DNA of 38,448 nucleotides from a virus, in IMG/VR virus record IMGVR_UViG_3300027608_000080, positions 1-38,448 of that record. One strand, given 5' to 3'. Below are positions 8,049 to 16,690 of this stretch, one piece after another (the stretch's first letter is position 1; each line of letters begins with the position of its first letter). Below the pieces are notes generated by a model. That model worked only from the letters and a program-made list of their open reading frames with translations, ran no database searches and was not told where the DNA came from. The translations under genes were made by a program, and so were the position numbers.

Positions 8049-10799
8049 ATGCAAATAATTAATGCATTACAAGCTAAAAAAGGTGCTAAAACACAAAACA
8101 ATAGAATTGGTAGCATTACTCAACCTTTACAATTTTTGTCTAAAAAAGATAAAGATGATGAATGGGGTGCTTGGAATTTAGATTGGTTAGAATTTCAAGG
8201 ATTAAGACAAATCCGTAGAAATGCTAGAAGGCTAATGAAGAATTATAAATTAGCTAAAGGTGTTATTGATAAAACGGATTACATAGTTGAAAATGATAAT
8301 GATTATAAAGAGATTGTAGAATTACTTACAAAAGAAGACTCTTCTGCATTAGAATTAAAATTTTATCCTATTATTCCAAATGTTATAAATGTTTTAGTAG
8401 CTGAATTTGCAAAGAGATCAACTAAACTTACATACCGTGCTGTTGATGAATTTTCATATAATGAAATGATGGAGCAAAAAAGAGCAATGGTAGAAGAAAC
8501 TTTATTAAGTGATGCTCAAGTAAAAGTTACTGCTGCATTATTAGAACAAGGTTTAGATCCTGAATCAGAAGAAGCTCAACAACAACTAGCACCAGATAAT
8601 TTAAAATCATTGCCTGAAATAGAACAATTTTTTAAGAAAGATTATAGATCTATGGTAGAGCAATGGGCTACTCATCAACATAAAGTAGATACTGAAAGAT
8701 TTAGAATGGATGAGCTAGAAGAAAGAGGTTTCCGTGATATGTTAATCACAGATAGAGAATTTTGGCATTTTCATATGATGGAGGATGATTATGAGGTAGA
8801 GCTTTGGAATCCTGTTCTTACATTCTATCACAAGTCACCAGATATTAGATATATATCTCAATCTAATTGGGTTGGTAAAACAGATATGCTTACTCCTGCA
8901 GATGTTATTGACAAATATGGATACCTAATGGATGATGAACAGTTACAGTCATTAGAAGCAATATATCCTATTAGATCTGCTGGTTATAATATAGGTGGAT
9001 TACAAAATGATGGTTCATTTTATGATGGTACCAAATCTCATGAGTGGAATACTCAAATGCCTTCATTAGGTTATAGACAATATACATCATTTATGGCAGG
9101 TAATGTTCTTGATGGAAATGATGTTATAAATGAAATTCTTTCTGAAGGTGAAGATTATAATAATCAAGGTGATTTATATTTATTAAGGGTAAGTACTGTA
9201 TATTGGAAGTCTCAACGTAAAGTTGGGCACTTAACTAAAATTGTTGAATCTGGTGAAGTAACAAATGAAATAATAACTGAAGATTATAAAGTAACAGATC
9301 AACCTATTTATGATACTCGATTATTTAAAAATAAAACAAAAGACAATCTTGTATTTGGTGAACATATAGATTGGATATGGATTAATGAAGTTTGGGGTGG
9401 TGTAAAAATTGGACCTAATATTTCTTCTTATTGGGGAATGAATAATTCTGATGGTTTTTCTCCAATGTATATTGGTGTAAATAGAAAAAAAATTGGACCT
9501 CTTAAGTTTCAATTTAAAGGAGATAATTCATTATATGGTTGCAAATTACCAGTTGAAGGAGCAGTCTTTTCAGATAGAAATACTAAGTCAACAGCACTTA
9601 TTGACTTAATGAAACCATATCAAATTGGATATAATATAGTTAATAATCAGATTGCAGATATATTGGTTGATGAACTTGGTACTATTATTATGCTTGATCA
9701 GAATACTTTACCCAGACATTCATTAGGAGAAGACTGGGGTAAAGGTAATTATGCAAAAGCATATGTAGCAATGAAAAACTTTCAGATGCTTCCTCTAGAT
9801 ACATCTATTACAAATACAGAGAATGCTCTTAATTTTAATCATTTTCAAAAATTAGATCTTTCACAAACAGAAAGATTAATGGGTAGAGTACAATTAGCTA
9901 ATCACTTTAAAAATCAAGCTTATGAAGTCATAGGAGTAAATCCTCAAAGGATGGGACAACAATTATCTCAAATGACTGCTACTGGAGTAGAGCAAGCTGC
10001 TTCTGCTTCTTATGCACAAACAGAAGTTTACTTTATACAACATGCTGATTATTTAATGCCAAGAGTTCATCAAATGAGAACAGATTTGGCTCAATATTAT
10101 CATTCAACTACTCCATCAACAAGATTAACATATATAACTGGAAATGATGAAAAAGTTAATTTTGAAATAAATGGAACTGAACTTTTGTTAAGAGATTTAA
10201 ATATATTCTGTACTACTACAGCAAATCATAGGGCAATTTTAGAGCAGTTAAAACAAATGGCTGTGCAAAATAATACTACAGGTGCTAGTATTTATGATAT
10301 AGGTAAAGTTGTTCAATCTGATTCAATTGCTGAACTTAATACTGTTCTTAAATCTACAGAACAAAAACAACAACAACAAAAACAAGCAGAAATGCAGCAA
10401 CAGCAGCAAATGCAAGAACAACAACTTCAACAACAACAAGAAATTGAAAAAATGAAAATTGATTCTGTTGCAGCTGAAAATGAAAAAAATAGACAAAGAG
10501 ATATCTTAGTTGCTGAAATCAGAGCTGCTGGATATGGAGCAATGGCTGATATAGATAAAAATGAAATATCTGATTACAGAGATGCTATGAAAGATATAAA
10601 ACAAACAGAACAATATCAACAGCAGACTGAATTACAAAGAAATAAACAAAACAATGACATGATTAAACATGGTCAAAAATTATCATTAGAAGAACAAAAA
10701 TTACAAACACAAAAAGAAATAGCAGATAAACAACTTCAAATTGCTAAAGAAAATAAAAATAAGTATGATTCAGAAAAATCAAATAAAAAGAAAACTTAG
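8049..10799 (+). CDS. Portal protein with Gln-rich coiled-coil tail
   Basis: 916 aa. It should form the dodecameric portal ring at the capsid vertex through which DNA enters and leaves. Support: position directly after terL, size, and a central part typical of large portals (helical N-terminus RQIRRNARRLMKNYKLAKG, aromatic β-rich middle, then a long helical 'stem/crown' with QAYEVIGVNPQRMGQQLSQ). From about residue 767 the protein becomes a Gln-rich coiled coil (KQQQQKQAEMQQQQQMQEQQ) that continues to the basic C-terminus, probably a helical barrel reaching into the capsid. The start is ATG at 8049 after a short A/T leader. Confidence 0.85.
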   Translation: MQIINALQAKKGAKTQNNRIGSITQPLQFLSKKDKDDEWGAWNLDWLEFQGLRQIRRNARRLMKNYKLAKGVIDKTDYIVENDNDYKEIVELLTKEDSSALELKFYPIIPNVINVLVAEFAKRSTKLTYRAVDEFSYNEMMEQKRAMVEETLLSDAQVKVTAALLEQGLDPESEEAQQQLAPDNLKSLPEIEQFFKKDYRSMVEQWATHQHKVDTERFRMDELEERGFRDMLITDREFWHFHMMEDDYEVELWNPVLTFYHKSPDIRYISQSNWVGKTDMLTPADVIDKYGYLMDDEQLQSLEAIYPIRSAGYNIGGLQNDGSFYDGTKSHEWNTQMPSLGYRQYTSFMAGNVLDGNDVINEILSEGEDYNNQGDLYLLRVSTVYWKSQRKVGHLTKIVESGEVTNEIITEDYKVTDQPIYDTRLFKNKTKDNLVFGEHIDWIWINEVWGGVKIGPNISSYWGMNNSDGFSPMYIGVNRKKIGPLKFQFKGDNSLYGCKLPVEGAVFSDRNTKSTALIDLMKPYQIGYNIVNNQIADILVDELGTIIMLDQNTLPRHSLGEDWGKGNYAKAYVAMKNFQMLPLDTSITNTENALNFNHFQKLDLSQTERLMGRVQLANHFKNQAYEVIGVNPQRMGQQLSQMTATGVEQAASASYAQTEVYFIQHADYLMPRVHQMRTDLAQYYHSTTPSTRLTYITGNDEKVNFEINGTELLLRDLNIFCTTTANHRAILEQLKQMAVQNNTTGASIYDIGKVVQSDSIAELNTVLKSTEQKQQQQKQAEMQQQQQMQEQQLQQQQEIEKMKIDSVAAENEKNRQRDILVAEIRAAGYGAMADIDKNEISDYRDAMKDIKQTEQYQQQTELQRNKQNNDMIKHGQKLSLEEQKLQTQKEIADKQLQIAKENKNKYDSEKSNKKKT

Positions 10800-10828
10800 T
10801 TAGCTATATAGTGCTAAAATTTTTTTTT
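10800..10828 (+). terminator. Weak candidate terminator between portal and scaffold genes
   Basis: TTAGC (10800-10804) can pair with GCTAA (10813-10817) around a TATATAGT loop, followed by a T-rich run (10820-10828). The stem is short, so it may be only a partial terminator or a processing site. Confidence 0.4.
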
Positions 10829-10875
10829 ATTCTTTTAAATTTTAAAAATTTATGCTTATATTAAAGTAACAAACC

Positions 10876-10900
10876 AATAAAAACCAACAAATGGAAACAA
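10876..10900 (+). promoter_or_regulatory. Shared leader AATAAAAACCAACAAA with start codon context
   Basis: The 16-nt AATAAAAACCAACAAA at 10876-10891 is identical to 13856-13871 before another virion gene, and both genes then begin ATGGAAACAA. No Shine-Dalgarno is present, as usual in Bacteroidota. The shared leader fixes the start of this gene at 10891 and may be a translation-initiation or transcript-leader element. Confidence 0.45.
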
Positions 10901-12138
10901 ACAATAATAAACCTGATGAACAGGTACAAGATTCTACAACGGTAGAACAAATAGATGTAAATATTGATGAGATTTTTGGAATGCCAGGAGCAGAGAGTAT
11001 TATGCTACCTGAAGAAGAAAAACCAAAATCTATGTTTTCTAAAGAAAGCAAGTTAGACACATCGTTCTTTGACAATAAAATTGATTCTGAAAAAAATAAT
11101 CAAGAAATTAAGCCTGAAGAAATTGAAAGTACAATTAATGAGCTTAATGAACTTATCATACAAGAAGAAGATGCTGGTAATAAAGGTAGACCTAAAGTTG
11201 ATAAATCTGGTCTTTATGAACTAGCACAAAAAATGATTGAAGATGGTGCATTAGTTCCTTTTGATGATGATAAAGATTTAGAAGAATATACTACTAAAGA
11301 CTTTAGAGAATTGTTTGAAGCAAACTTTCAAGAAAGAGAAGCTCAAGTAAGAAAAAATGTCCCAAAAGAATTTTTTCAAGCACTACCACAAGAATTACAA
11401 ATTGCAGCTAAATATGTAGCTGATGGTGGTACAGATCTTAAAGGTTTATTTAGAACTCTTGCCTATGTTGAAGAAATAGTTCAATTAGATCCTGAATCTA
11501 CAGATGATCAAGAAGAAATTGCAAGACAATATTTAAGTGCAACTAATTTTGGTACATATGAAGAAATTGAATCAGAAATAGATGATTGGAGAGATTTAGG
11601 TAAACTTGAACAAAAAGCATTACAGTTTAAACCAAAACTGGATAAAATGCAAGAAAAACTTGTTGCAAGACAATTAGCAGAACAAGAAGGTAAAAAGAAA
11701 CAACAAGAAGATGCTGCTAAATATTATATAGATAATGTTTATAGTACATTATCTATTGGAGAAGTTGGTGGAATTAAACTTGATAAAAAAACTCAAAGCT
11801 TATTATATACAGGATTAGTGCAACCTAGCTACCCATCTATTTCAGGAAAACCTACAAATTTATTAGGACATCTTTTAGAGAAGTATCAATTTGTAGAACC
11901 ACGTCATGATCTTATTGCAGAGGCACTTTGGCTACTTGCAGATCCTGATGGATATAAAAATAAAGTAAGAGATATTGGATCAAAAGAAGCTACTGAAAAA
12001 GTAGTAAGACAATTAAAAACAGAACAATCAAGAAGATTAACTTCTTCTAGTAGTGGTGAAGAAGAAGAACAAAGATATACTTCTACAAGACCACAAAAAA
12101 CAATTAAAAGACAAAACAATCTCTTTAAGAGATTTTAA
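10891..12138 (+). CDS. Putative scaffolding / head assembly protein
   Basis: 415 aa, very acidic and mostly helical. Residues 1-100 are low-complexity and E/D/N-rich; a helical region with the GLYELAQKMIEDGALVPFDD pattern (about 107-128) precedes long amphipathic helices (residues 220-285 include the E/K/Q-rich LDKMQEKLVARQLAEQEGKK). The C-terminus has a Ser/Glu stretch and a basic tail (IKRQNNLFKRF), which in scaffolds often contacts the coat protein. Location between portal and major capsid protein is the standard scaffold slot. No protease motif was noticed. Call based on composition and context. Confidence 0.65.
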   Translation: METNNNKPDEQVQDSTTVEQIDVNIDEIFGMPGAESIMLPEEEKPKSMFSKESKLDTSFFDNKIDSEKNNQEIKPEEIESTINELNELIIQEEDAGNKGRPKVDKSGLYELAQKMIEDGALVPFDDDKDLEEYTTKDFRELFEANFQEREAQVRKNVPKEFFQALPQELQIAAKYVADGGTDLKGLFRTLAYVEEIVQLDPESTDDQEEIARQYLSATNFGTYEEIESEIDDWRDLGKLEQKALQFKPKLDKMQEKLVARQLAEQEGKKKQQEDAAKYYIDNVYSTLSIGEVGGIKLDKKTQSLLYTGLVQPSYPSISGKPTNLLGHLLEKYQFVEPRHDLIAEALWLLADPDGYKNKVRDIGSKEATEKVVRQLKTEQSRRLTSSSSGEEEEQRYTSTRPQKTIKRQNNLFKRF

Positions 12139-12166
12139 TTAGTAACAATTTAAATTAATATATAAA

Positions 12167-13783
12167 ATGGCAACTCCAGTTTTAAACAATGGTATATTCC
12201 TCAGAGATACCGCTTACAATGCAAGTTCCCATGTGGATTCATACCACCTGGTGAATATGCTAAAAGATGCTGAACCTATGGATTTAGGTCCAGTAGACTT
12301 ATGGGCTATGACTCAAAAAGTTGAAATGCCCCTCTATCAAATGTCATCATTTGGTGGTAAAAATGTAATCAATGTTGATAATGCTCGTGGAGAGTATAGA
12401 TGGCAGACTCCTGTCGCCAATGATCTTCCTTACATTATTGAAGACATTGAACCAAATAATGCTTTTAAAGGTACAGATGGTTCTACGTTCCGTATTAAAC
12501 TTAGCAGACGTGAGTTTGGACATGGTGATATTATCACTTATGACAAATACAACGGAGTTGAGATGTACATTACAGATGAGGATATTCTTCCTATAGGAGA
12601 TGGTTTTATCTATACTGTTCAATTAGTTAACAATGATAACTTTAAATTTCTTGAGTCTAAGTATTTAACAAATGGTACTAAGGTATTCCGTAAAGGTTCT
12701 GCTCGTGGTGAATATGGAGAAAGATTCTCTGATATTACAACAAGAACTGGATTCCGTGAATTCTATAACTTTGTTGGTGGTGCAGAAGCTCATGTTCATT
12801 ACTCAGTATCTTCTCGTGCAGACTTGATGATTAAAGGTGGAATGAATGCAGATGGTACAGTTCCTGTAACTGAGATCTGGAGAAACTTTAATGCTAACAA
12901 TGATCCTTCTATCTCTTCATTAGAAGACATGGTTAAAGTTATGGGTAAAGATAAAGTAAAGAAAGCATTTGATAATGGTGATCTTTCTAGAACTTTCTTA
13001 ACTCAAATGGAAGCTGCTCACTTATCTAAAGTTGCAACTGACATTGAAACTTACCTAATGTGGGGACAAGGTGGTAGAGTTCGTCAAGATGGTCCAGATG
13101 ATATTAGATTATCTGTGGGTCTTTGGAGACAATTGGATAACTCTTTCAAAAGAGTATACAACAAAAATAACTTTACACTTGATTTGTTCCGTGGAGAAAT
13201 TTATAATTTCTTTAATGGTAAAGTTGAGTTTCAAGGTCCAGATCCAAAAAGATCTCTAATAGTTCAAACTGGTATGGGTGGAATGAGAATGGTAAATGAA
13301 GCTATTAAGAGAGAAGCTGTTGCTTCAGGTCTTTTAATTCAAGCTGCTGACATTGGTGCTATCACTGGTAAAGGTATGGACTTGAACTTTGGATTTGCTT
13401 ATACTTCATATGTAATTCCATTCTTAGCAAATGTTAAGTTTGTATTGAATCCTGCATTTGATAACATTCATACAAATGATATTGAGAACCCAATTATTGA
13501 TGGTTTCCCATTGTCTTCTTATAGTTACATTATCTTTGACATTACTGATAATACTAATGACAATATCTACTTATTGAAGTTGTCTTGGGATAATCAATTA
13601 AAGTGGTGGTATCAAAATGGAACTATGGATTATATGGGACGTTCTCAAGGATTCCAGTCTTCTGGACAATTCAATGGATACCGTGTAATGATGTCTCAAA
13701 CAATGCCAGCTATTTGGGTTAAAGATCCAACTAAAGTTCTTAAAATTGTTATGAGAAATCCAGTAACAGGTGGATCATTCTAA
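12167..13783 (+). CDS. Major capsid protein (HK97-fold expected)
   Basis: 538 aa. It should be the main icosahedral shell subunit. Support is positional and compositional: terL-portal-scaffold-MCP order, short leader plus a strong terminator right behind, and a mixed α/β sequence with many G/N/F residues. Segments such as RKGSARGEYGERFSD and TGFREFYNFVGGAEAH (about 172-210), and a C-terminal β-rich part ending VLKIVMRNPVTGGSF, resemble crAss-like major capsid proteins in style. Codon use contains more C-ending codons (CGT, TTC) than surrounding genes, consistent with high expression. No protease-processed delta domain is evident. Confidence 0.75.
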   Translation: MATPVLNNGIFLRDTAYNASSHVDSYHLVNMLKDAEPMDLGPVDLWAMTQKVEMPLYQMSSFGGKNVINVDNARGEYRWQTPVANDLPYIIEDIEPNNAFKGTDGSTFRIKLSRREFGHGDIITYDKYNGVEMYITDEDILPIGDGFIYTVQLVNNDNFKFLESKYLTNGTKVFRKGSARGEYGERFSDITTRTGFREFYNFVGGAEAHVHYSVSSRADLMIKGGMNADGTVPVTEIWRNFNANNDPSISSLEDMVKVMGKDKVKKAFDNGDLSRTFLTQMEAAHLSKVATDIETYLMWGQGGRVRQDGPDDIRLSVGLWRQLDNSFKRVYNKNNFTLDLFRGEIYNFFNGKVEFQGPDPKRSLIVQTGMGGMRMVNEAIKREAVASGLLIQAADIGAITGKGMDLNFGFAYTSYVIPFLANVKFVLNPAFDNIHTNDIENPIIDGFPLSSYSYIIFDITDNTNDNIYLLKLSWDNQLKWWYQNGTMDYMGRSQGFQSSGQFNGYRVMMSQTMPAIWVKDPTKVLKIVMRNPVTGGSF

Positions 13784-13803
13784 TATAAATAATATCAACT
13801 AGA

Positions 13804-13838
13804 AAGGATGGGGAGGGGGAAACTCCTCCCTTTTTTTT
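13804..13838 (+). terminator. Strong Rho-independent terminator after the major capsid gene
   Basis: GGGAGGGG (13811-13818) pairs with CTCCTCCC (13823-13830), with one G·T pair, around a GAAA tetraloop (13819-13822), followed by eight T. It is the most GC-rich hairpin in the window and would isolate the capsid transcript. Confidence 0.9.
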
Positions 13839-13874
13839 AAATTTAATAACCAACAAATAAAAACCAACAAAACA

Positions 13875-14897
13875 ATGGAAACAACAAATTTTACAATGGT
13901 AGAGGTAGGAGTAGGAAGTATTAAAAAAACTTCTATTGCCGTTAGACCTTACTTTGACAAACAATCAACTAACATGGGTTTAGAAGATTATGGTATGAGT
14001 CTCTTTGATGGAGTAACTCATAATGAGCAACTTGCATGTCTTGAAGCCAATGGGGTTATAAGATATATTACAGGGCTCAATGAATTTTCACCTGAGATTA
14101 AACTTTTATCTACTGAAGTAAGAGAAGCAAGAATTAGAGAAATAAGAAGTTCGGTAGCTGAATTAGAAAAAGAATTAGCTTCAAATATTATTGATCCTGA
14201 TGATAAAGATTTTTGGAATCAAGTAATACTTCTTAAACCTAATAATACAGAATTCTGGAATAAAATAGAAATGTCATGTGGTAATGAAGCTATATATTTA
14301 GATCCATTAAAGCCATTTGATAGAATCAAACTTCATGCTATTGAAGCAGGAGGATTTGCAATGATTGCAAAAAGTTATGAAGATGCAAGATCAAAAGCAG
14401 TTCCACCTAAATTTTACTTAGATAAAGAAGAAGAAACAGTAATGGTAAGAACAGAATACAAGAAACTCCGTAACAAAGCTTTATCTGAACTTCAAAAATT
14501 ATATGATAAAAATAGTACTAAACTATTCTACATAGCAAAAGTAGTAGATGCAAACAGTACACAATATAGAAAATCTACACCTCTAGATATCATTTATGAA
14601 AATATGGATAAATATATTTCTGGTGAAGGAGCTGAATCTAATAAAGAAAGAGCAGCAAAAACATTCATGGATGCTACAAATTTAGACATGGAAACATTAA
14701 AAATTAAATCAATTGTTCGTGATTCCAGTTTTTTTAAGTATATTGTAAGTAAGCCTGATGGATATATTTACCATACTAAACTAAATGCTTTACTTGGTAG
14801 AAATGTATCAGATGTAATTGAACACTTAAAAAATCCACTACATGAGGATATTTTAAAAGATTTAATTCAAGCTTGTGAGAAATATTGGAACTCTTAA
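13875..14897 (+). CDS. Virion or head-associated protein candidate, unknown family
   Basis: 340 aa, soluble and largely helical, with repeated W/N motifs (KDFWNQVILLKPNNTEFWNKIEM, about 114-136) and a C-terminal helical domain (HLKNPLHEDILKDLIQACEKYW). It starts with MET-T-N after the same AATAAAAACCAACAAA leader as the scaffold gene. It follows the capsid terminator and precedes the basic small-protein cluster. I do not recognise the family. Position suggests a head completion or minor virion protein. Confidence 0.55.
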   Translation: METTNFTMVEVGVGSIKKTSIAVRPYFDKQSTNMGLEDYGMSLFDGVTHNEQLACLEANGVIRYITGLNEFSPEIKLLSTEVREARIREIRSSVAELEKELASNIIDPDDKDFWNQVILLKPNNTEFWNKIEMSCGNEAIYLDPLKPFDRIKLHAIEAGGFAMIAKSYEDARSKAVPPKFYLDKEEETVMVRTEYKKLRNKALSELQKLYDKNSTKLFYIAKVVDANSTQYRKSTPLDIIYENMDKYISGEGAESNKERAAKTFMDATNLDMETLKIKSIVRDSSFFKYIVSKPDGYIYHTKLNALLGRNVSDVIEHLKNPLHEDILKDLIQACEKYWNS

Positions 14898-14909
14898 ATT
14901 TAAAATAAA

Positions 14910-15266
14910 ATGGCAACTAAAATGAAAATTAAAAAAATGAATGAAGGTGGAAGAACTGGAAGAAGCATTAGTCAAAAAGCAGCAACTAGAAAAACTTTAA
15001 AAGATAAAGGATATATAGTTGGTTCAGATTCAGAAGGTAATAAAGGTTCATACGTACCTTATTCTAAAAATCAAAAAAAGTCAACATCATCTCCGGGTAA
15101 TGTAGAAGCTGCCCTATCTCAATCAAAACCTCCAAGACCTATTAGAAAAGAGGGTGGTGCTATAAAACCTAAAATGATGACTGGTGGTGCTAAACCTAAA
15201 GCTATGTATGGAACTGCTATGAAACCGGGTATGATGAGAAAAGGTGGTTCTAAAAAGTCTTGTTAA
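14910..15266 (+). CDS. Small basic K-G-G protein 1
   Basis: 118 aa, strongly basic. It contains four GG-type motifs: KMNEGGRTG near the start, RKEGGAIKPKMMTGGAKPK in the second half, and RKGGSKKSC at the end. Between them are Lys/Ser/Pro-rich disordered stretches. No enzyme or membrane features. The A-x-K-P-K-M-M-x-G-G segment reappears in the 17865 gene. First member of a run of tiny basic genes; possible roles are DNA condensation, capsid-interior binding or host transcription/translation interference, all inferred. Confidence 0.6.
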   Translation: MATKMKIKKMNEGGRTGRSISQKAATRKTLKDKGYIVGSDSEGNKGSYVPYSKNQKKSTSSPGNVEAALSQSKPPRPIRKEGGAIKPKMMTGGAKPKAMYGTAMKPGMMRKGGSKKSC

Positions 15267-15270
15267 AAAC

Positions 15271-15462
15271 ATGGCTACTAAGAAAGCTACTAAAAGTAAA
15301 GTAAACCAGGCTGGTGTATACACTAAGCCTGGTATGCGTAAGACTATATTTAAAAGATTAAAAGCTGGTACTAAAGGTGGAGATCCTGGAGAGTGGTCTG
15401 GTAGAAAAGCACAACTAATGGCTAAGGAATATAAAAAAAAGGGCGGTGGATACACAAAGTAA
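15271..15462 (+). CDS. Small WSGRKAQ-type domain protein
   Basis: 63 aa from the ATG at 15271; an in-frame GTG upstream would overlap the previous gene and is less likely. The sequence reads VYTKPGMRKTIFKRLKAGTK, then GGDPGEWSGRKAQLMAKEYK, then KKGGGY at the end. This is a recognisable small domain seen in phages, large DNA viruses and bacteria (I recall it as a DUF5872-type region; the name is from memory and unverified). Function unknown. Begins 4 nt after the preceding stop. Confidence 0.65.
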   Translation: MATKKATKSKVNQAGVYTKPGMRKTIFKRLKAGTKGGDPGEWSGRKAQLMAKEYKKKGGGYTK

Positions 15463-15468
15463 GAAGTA

Positions 15469-15735
15469 ATGGCAAAAGATCCTCAACAAAGTCTTAGAGA
15501 TTGGTCTGCACAAAAGTGGATGACCTCTGGAACTGCAGCTAATAAAAAGAAAGGATCTTCTAAAGAAGTAAAGTCAAAGGGTAAAAAAAGATATTTACCT
15601 GAAGCTGCTTGGTCAAGTCTTACTTCAGGAGAGAAAGCTGCTACTAATAAAGCTAAAGCTAAAGGTAATAGCAAAGGAAAACAGTTTGTTAAGCAACCAA
15701 AAAATATTGCAGCAAAAGCAGCAAGACATAGATAA
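15469..15735 (+). CDS. Small basic protein with RYLPEAAW / GKQFVKQP motifs
   Basis: 88 aa, basic. Conserved-looking core: SLRDWSAQKWMTSG (residues 8-21), then KKRYLPEAAWSSLTSGEKAA (39-58), then KGKQFVKQPKNIAAKAARHR at the end. This pattern recurs in small proteins of many phages and giant viruses as I remember them, often next to the WSGRKAQ domain, as here (6 nt apart). It may be a nucleic-acid binding module. No named function. Confidence 0.6.
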   Translation: MAKDPQQSLRDWSAQKWMTSGTAANKKKGSSKEVKSKGKKRYLPEAAWSSLTSGEKAATNKAKAKGNSKGKQFVKQPKNIAAKAARHR

Positions 15736-15736
15736 G

Positions 15737-15907
15737 ATGGCAAAGACTAAAGCACAACAAGCAGCAATAGCTATCTCTATGAAAAGAGCTGGTAAAACTC
15801 CTAAGATGGCTAAAGGAGGTACTGCTAAAAGTTGTTGGCCTGGTTATGAAAAAAAAGGTACTAAAAAGATGTATGGTAAAACATATAATAACTGTGTAAA
15901 AAAATAA
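15737..15907 (+). CDS. 56-aa K-G-G protein with CWPGY...NCVKK end
   Basis: The start ATG at 15737 follows the previous stop by one base. The product has an Ala/Lys helix (KTKAQQAAIAISMKRAGK), a K-G-G motif (KMAKGGTAKS), and ends C-W-P-G-Y-E-K-K-G-T-K ... Y-N-N-C-V-K-K. The C-terminal pattern C-x-P-G-Y ... G-K-x-x-x-N-C-V is shared by small proteins in several marine phages as I recall. Two cysteines could form a disulphide or metal site. Function unknown. Confidence 0.55.
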   Translation: MAKTKAQQAAIAISMKRAGKTPKMAKGGTAKSCWPGYEKKGTKKMYGKTYNNCVKK

Positions 15908-15909
15908 TT

Positions 15910-16149
15910 ATGGCAATTAAAAAAACAACAACTAAATCAACACCGGCTAAGAAAACAAGTTCTTCAGTTGGTATTTCCATTTTTGGTGGTAAAGCTGATA
16001 TGAGAAAGTATGAAATTGAATCTGCTATGTCTACATTACAAAGAGCTTCTGAGATTCAGAAGAATACTAAGTTAATGGCAGATGTAAAAAAGATGGCAGC
16101 TGAAAAAGCAAAGGAGTTTACTAATATTGCAGCAGGTAAAAAGATTTAA
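15910..16149 (+). CDS. Small basic helical protein
   Basis: 79 aa. Lys/Thr/Ser-rich disordered N-terminus (KKTTTKSTPAKKTSSS), then GISIFGGKADM and a long helix (KYEIESAMSTLQRASEIQKN ... MAAEKAKEFTNIAAGKKI). The disordered basic tail plus helix recalls histone-H1-like or nucleoid-type proteins, but there is no specific match. Two bases separate it from each neighbour. Confidence 0.5.
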   Translation: MAIKKTTTKSTPAKKTSSSVGISIFGGKADMRKYEIESAMSTLQRASEIQKNTKLMADVKKMAAEKAKEFTNIAAGKKI

Positions 16150-16151
16150 TC

Positions 16152-16340
16152 ATGGACAGAATAAAAAGATTAAAAGAAAAAGAAACAAGACTTGTAACCA
16201 AAGGTAATAAGGCTGTTGATGAAGGTAGAGATAAAAAAGCAGATAGAATATTAGGTAGAGCTGCTAAAGTAGAAAACCGTATTATTAAACTATCTGAGAG
16301 AAAAAAAGGTGGAGCAGTTAAAACTAAAAAGAAAAAATAA
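16152..16340 (+). CDS. 62-aa basic helical K-G-G protein
   Basis: A single charged helix (MDRIKRLKEKETRLVTKGNK; DKKADRILGRAAKVENRIIK) ending in RKKGGAVKTKKKK. About a third of residues are K or R. Heptad spacing of hydrophobics suggests a coiled coil or hairpin. The last residues place a K-K-G-G motif 9 residues from the C-terminus. Unknown function, part of the tiny basic gene cluster. Confidence 0.5.
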   Translation: MDRIKRLKEKETRLVTKGNKAVDEGRDKKADRILGRAAKVENRIIKLSERKKGGAVKTKKKK

Positions 16341-16342
16341 TA

Positions 16343-16627
16343 ATGCCTACAGTCAAGATTGGTACTGAAAAACACAGAGTTTACAAAAAAACTACCAAGA
16401 TTGGTAAAGGTAAGCCTGGTGATATAATGGTAAACCATCCTAGTTCAGATAATGAAAGATACGACACCATTAATCTAACTAAAAAAGCAGGAGCTAAAAC
16501 AGTTAAGCAAGGTGTAGCTGCTAGTAAAAAATGGCATAAAGAAAATCCTATGATACCCAAAGGTTATCACAAAATGCCTAATGGTACTATTATGAAAGAT
16601 AGTGCACATAAAAAAACTAAAAAGTAA
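16343..16627 (+). CDS. Small basic protein ending SAHKKTKK
   Basis: 94 aa. N-terminal β-like part (TVKIGTEKHRVYKKTTKIGK), then DIMVNHPSSDNERYDTINLT, a helix GVAASKKWHKENP, and the tail MIPKGYHKMPNGTIMKDSAHKKTKK-type (given in part: KMPNGTIMKDSAHKKTKK). The K-W-H-K-E-N-P and H-K-M-P-D/N-G motifs are familiar from small phage proteins of unknown role. The C-terminus matches that of the 16691 gene. Confidence 0.55.
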   Translation: MPTVKIGTEKHRVYKKTTKIGKGKPGDIMVNHPSSDNERYDTINLTKKAGAKTVKQGVAASKKWHKENPMIPKGYHKMPNGTIMKDSAHKKTKK

Positions 16628-16690
16628 TTACAATATTTTTTTTACCAAAAAATTTTTATATTTATATAATAAACTTAAAACTTAGAAATT
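16628..16690 (+). promoter_or_regulatory. AT-only intergenic gap, possible promoter
   Basis: 63 nt, nearly all A/T, with TATATTTA (16661-16668 region) about 25 nt before the ATG at 16691. It is the only sizeable gap within the basic cluster, so a secondary promoter is possible. No hairpin with G/C content. Confidence 0.3.

Noticed and set aside
10350-10440. CAA/CAG-rich tract as a tandem DNA repeat
   Set aside because: The codons are mixed with AAA/GAA/ATG and the reading frame is that of a Q-rich helix; it is protein-level low complexity rather than a DNA repeat array.
15244-15273. GTG start at 15244 giving a 72-aa form of the WSGRKAQ protein
   Set aside because: It would overlap the preceding gene and the added residues do not fit the domain; ATG at 15271 follows the upstream stop by 4 nt.
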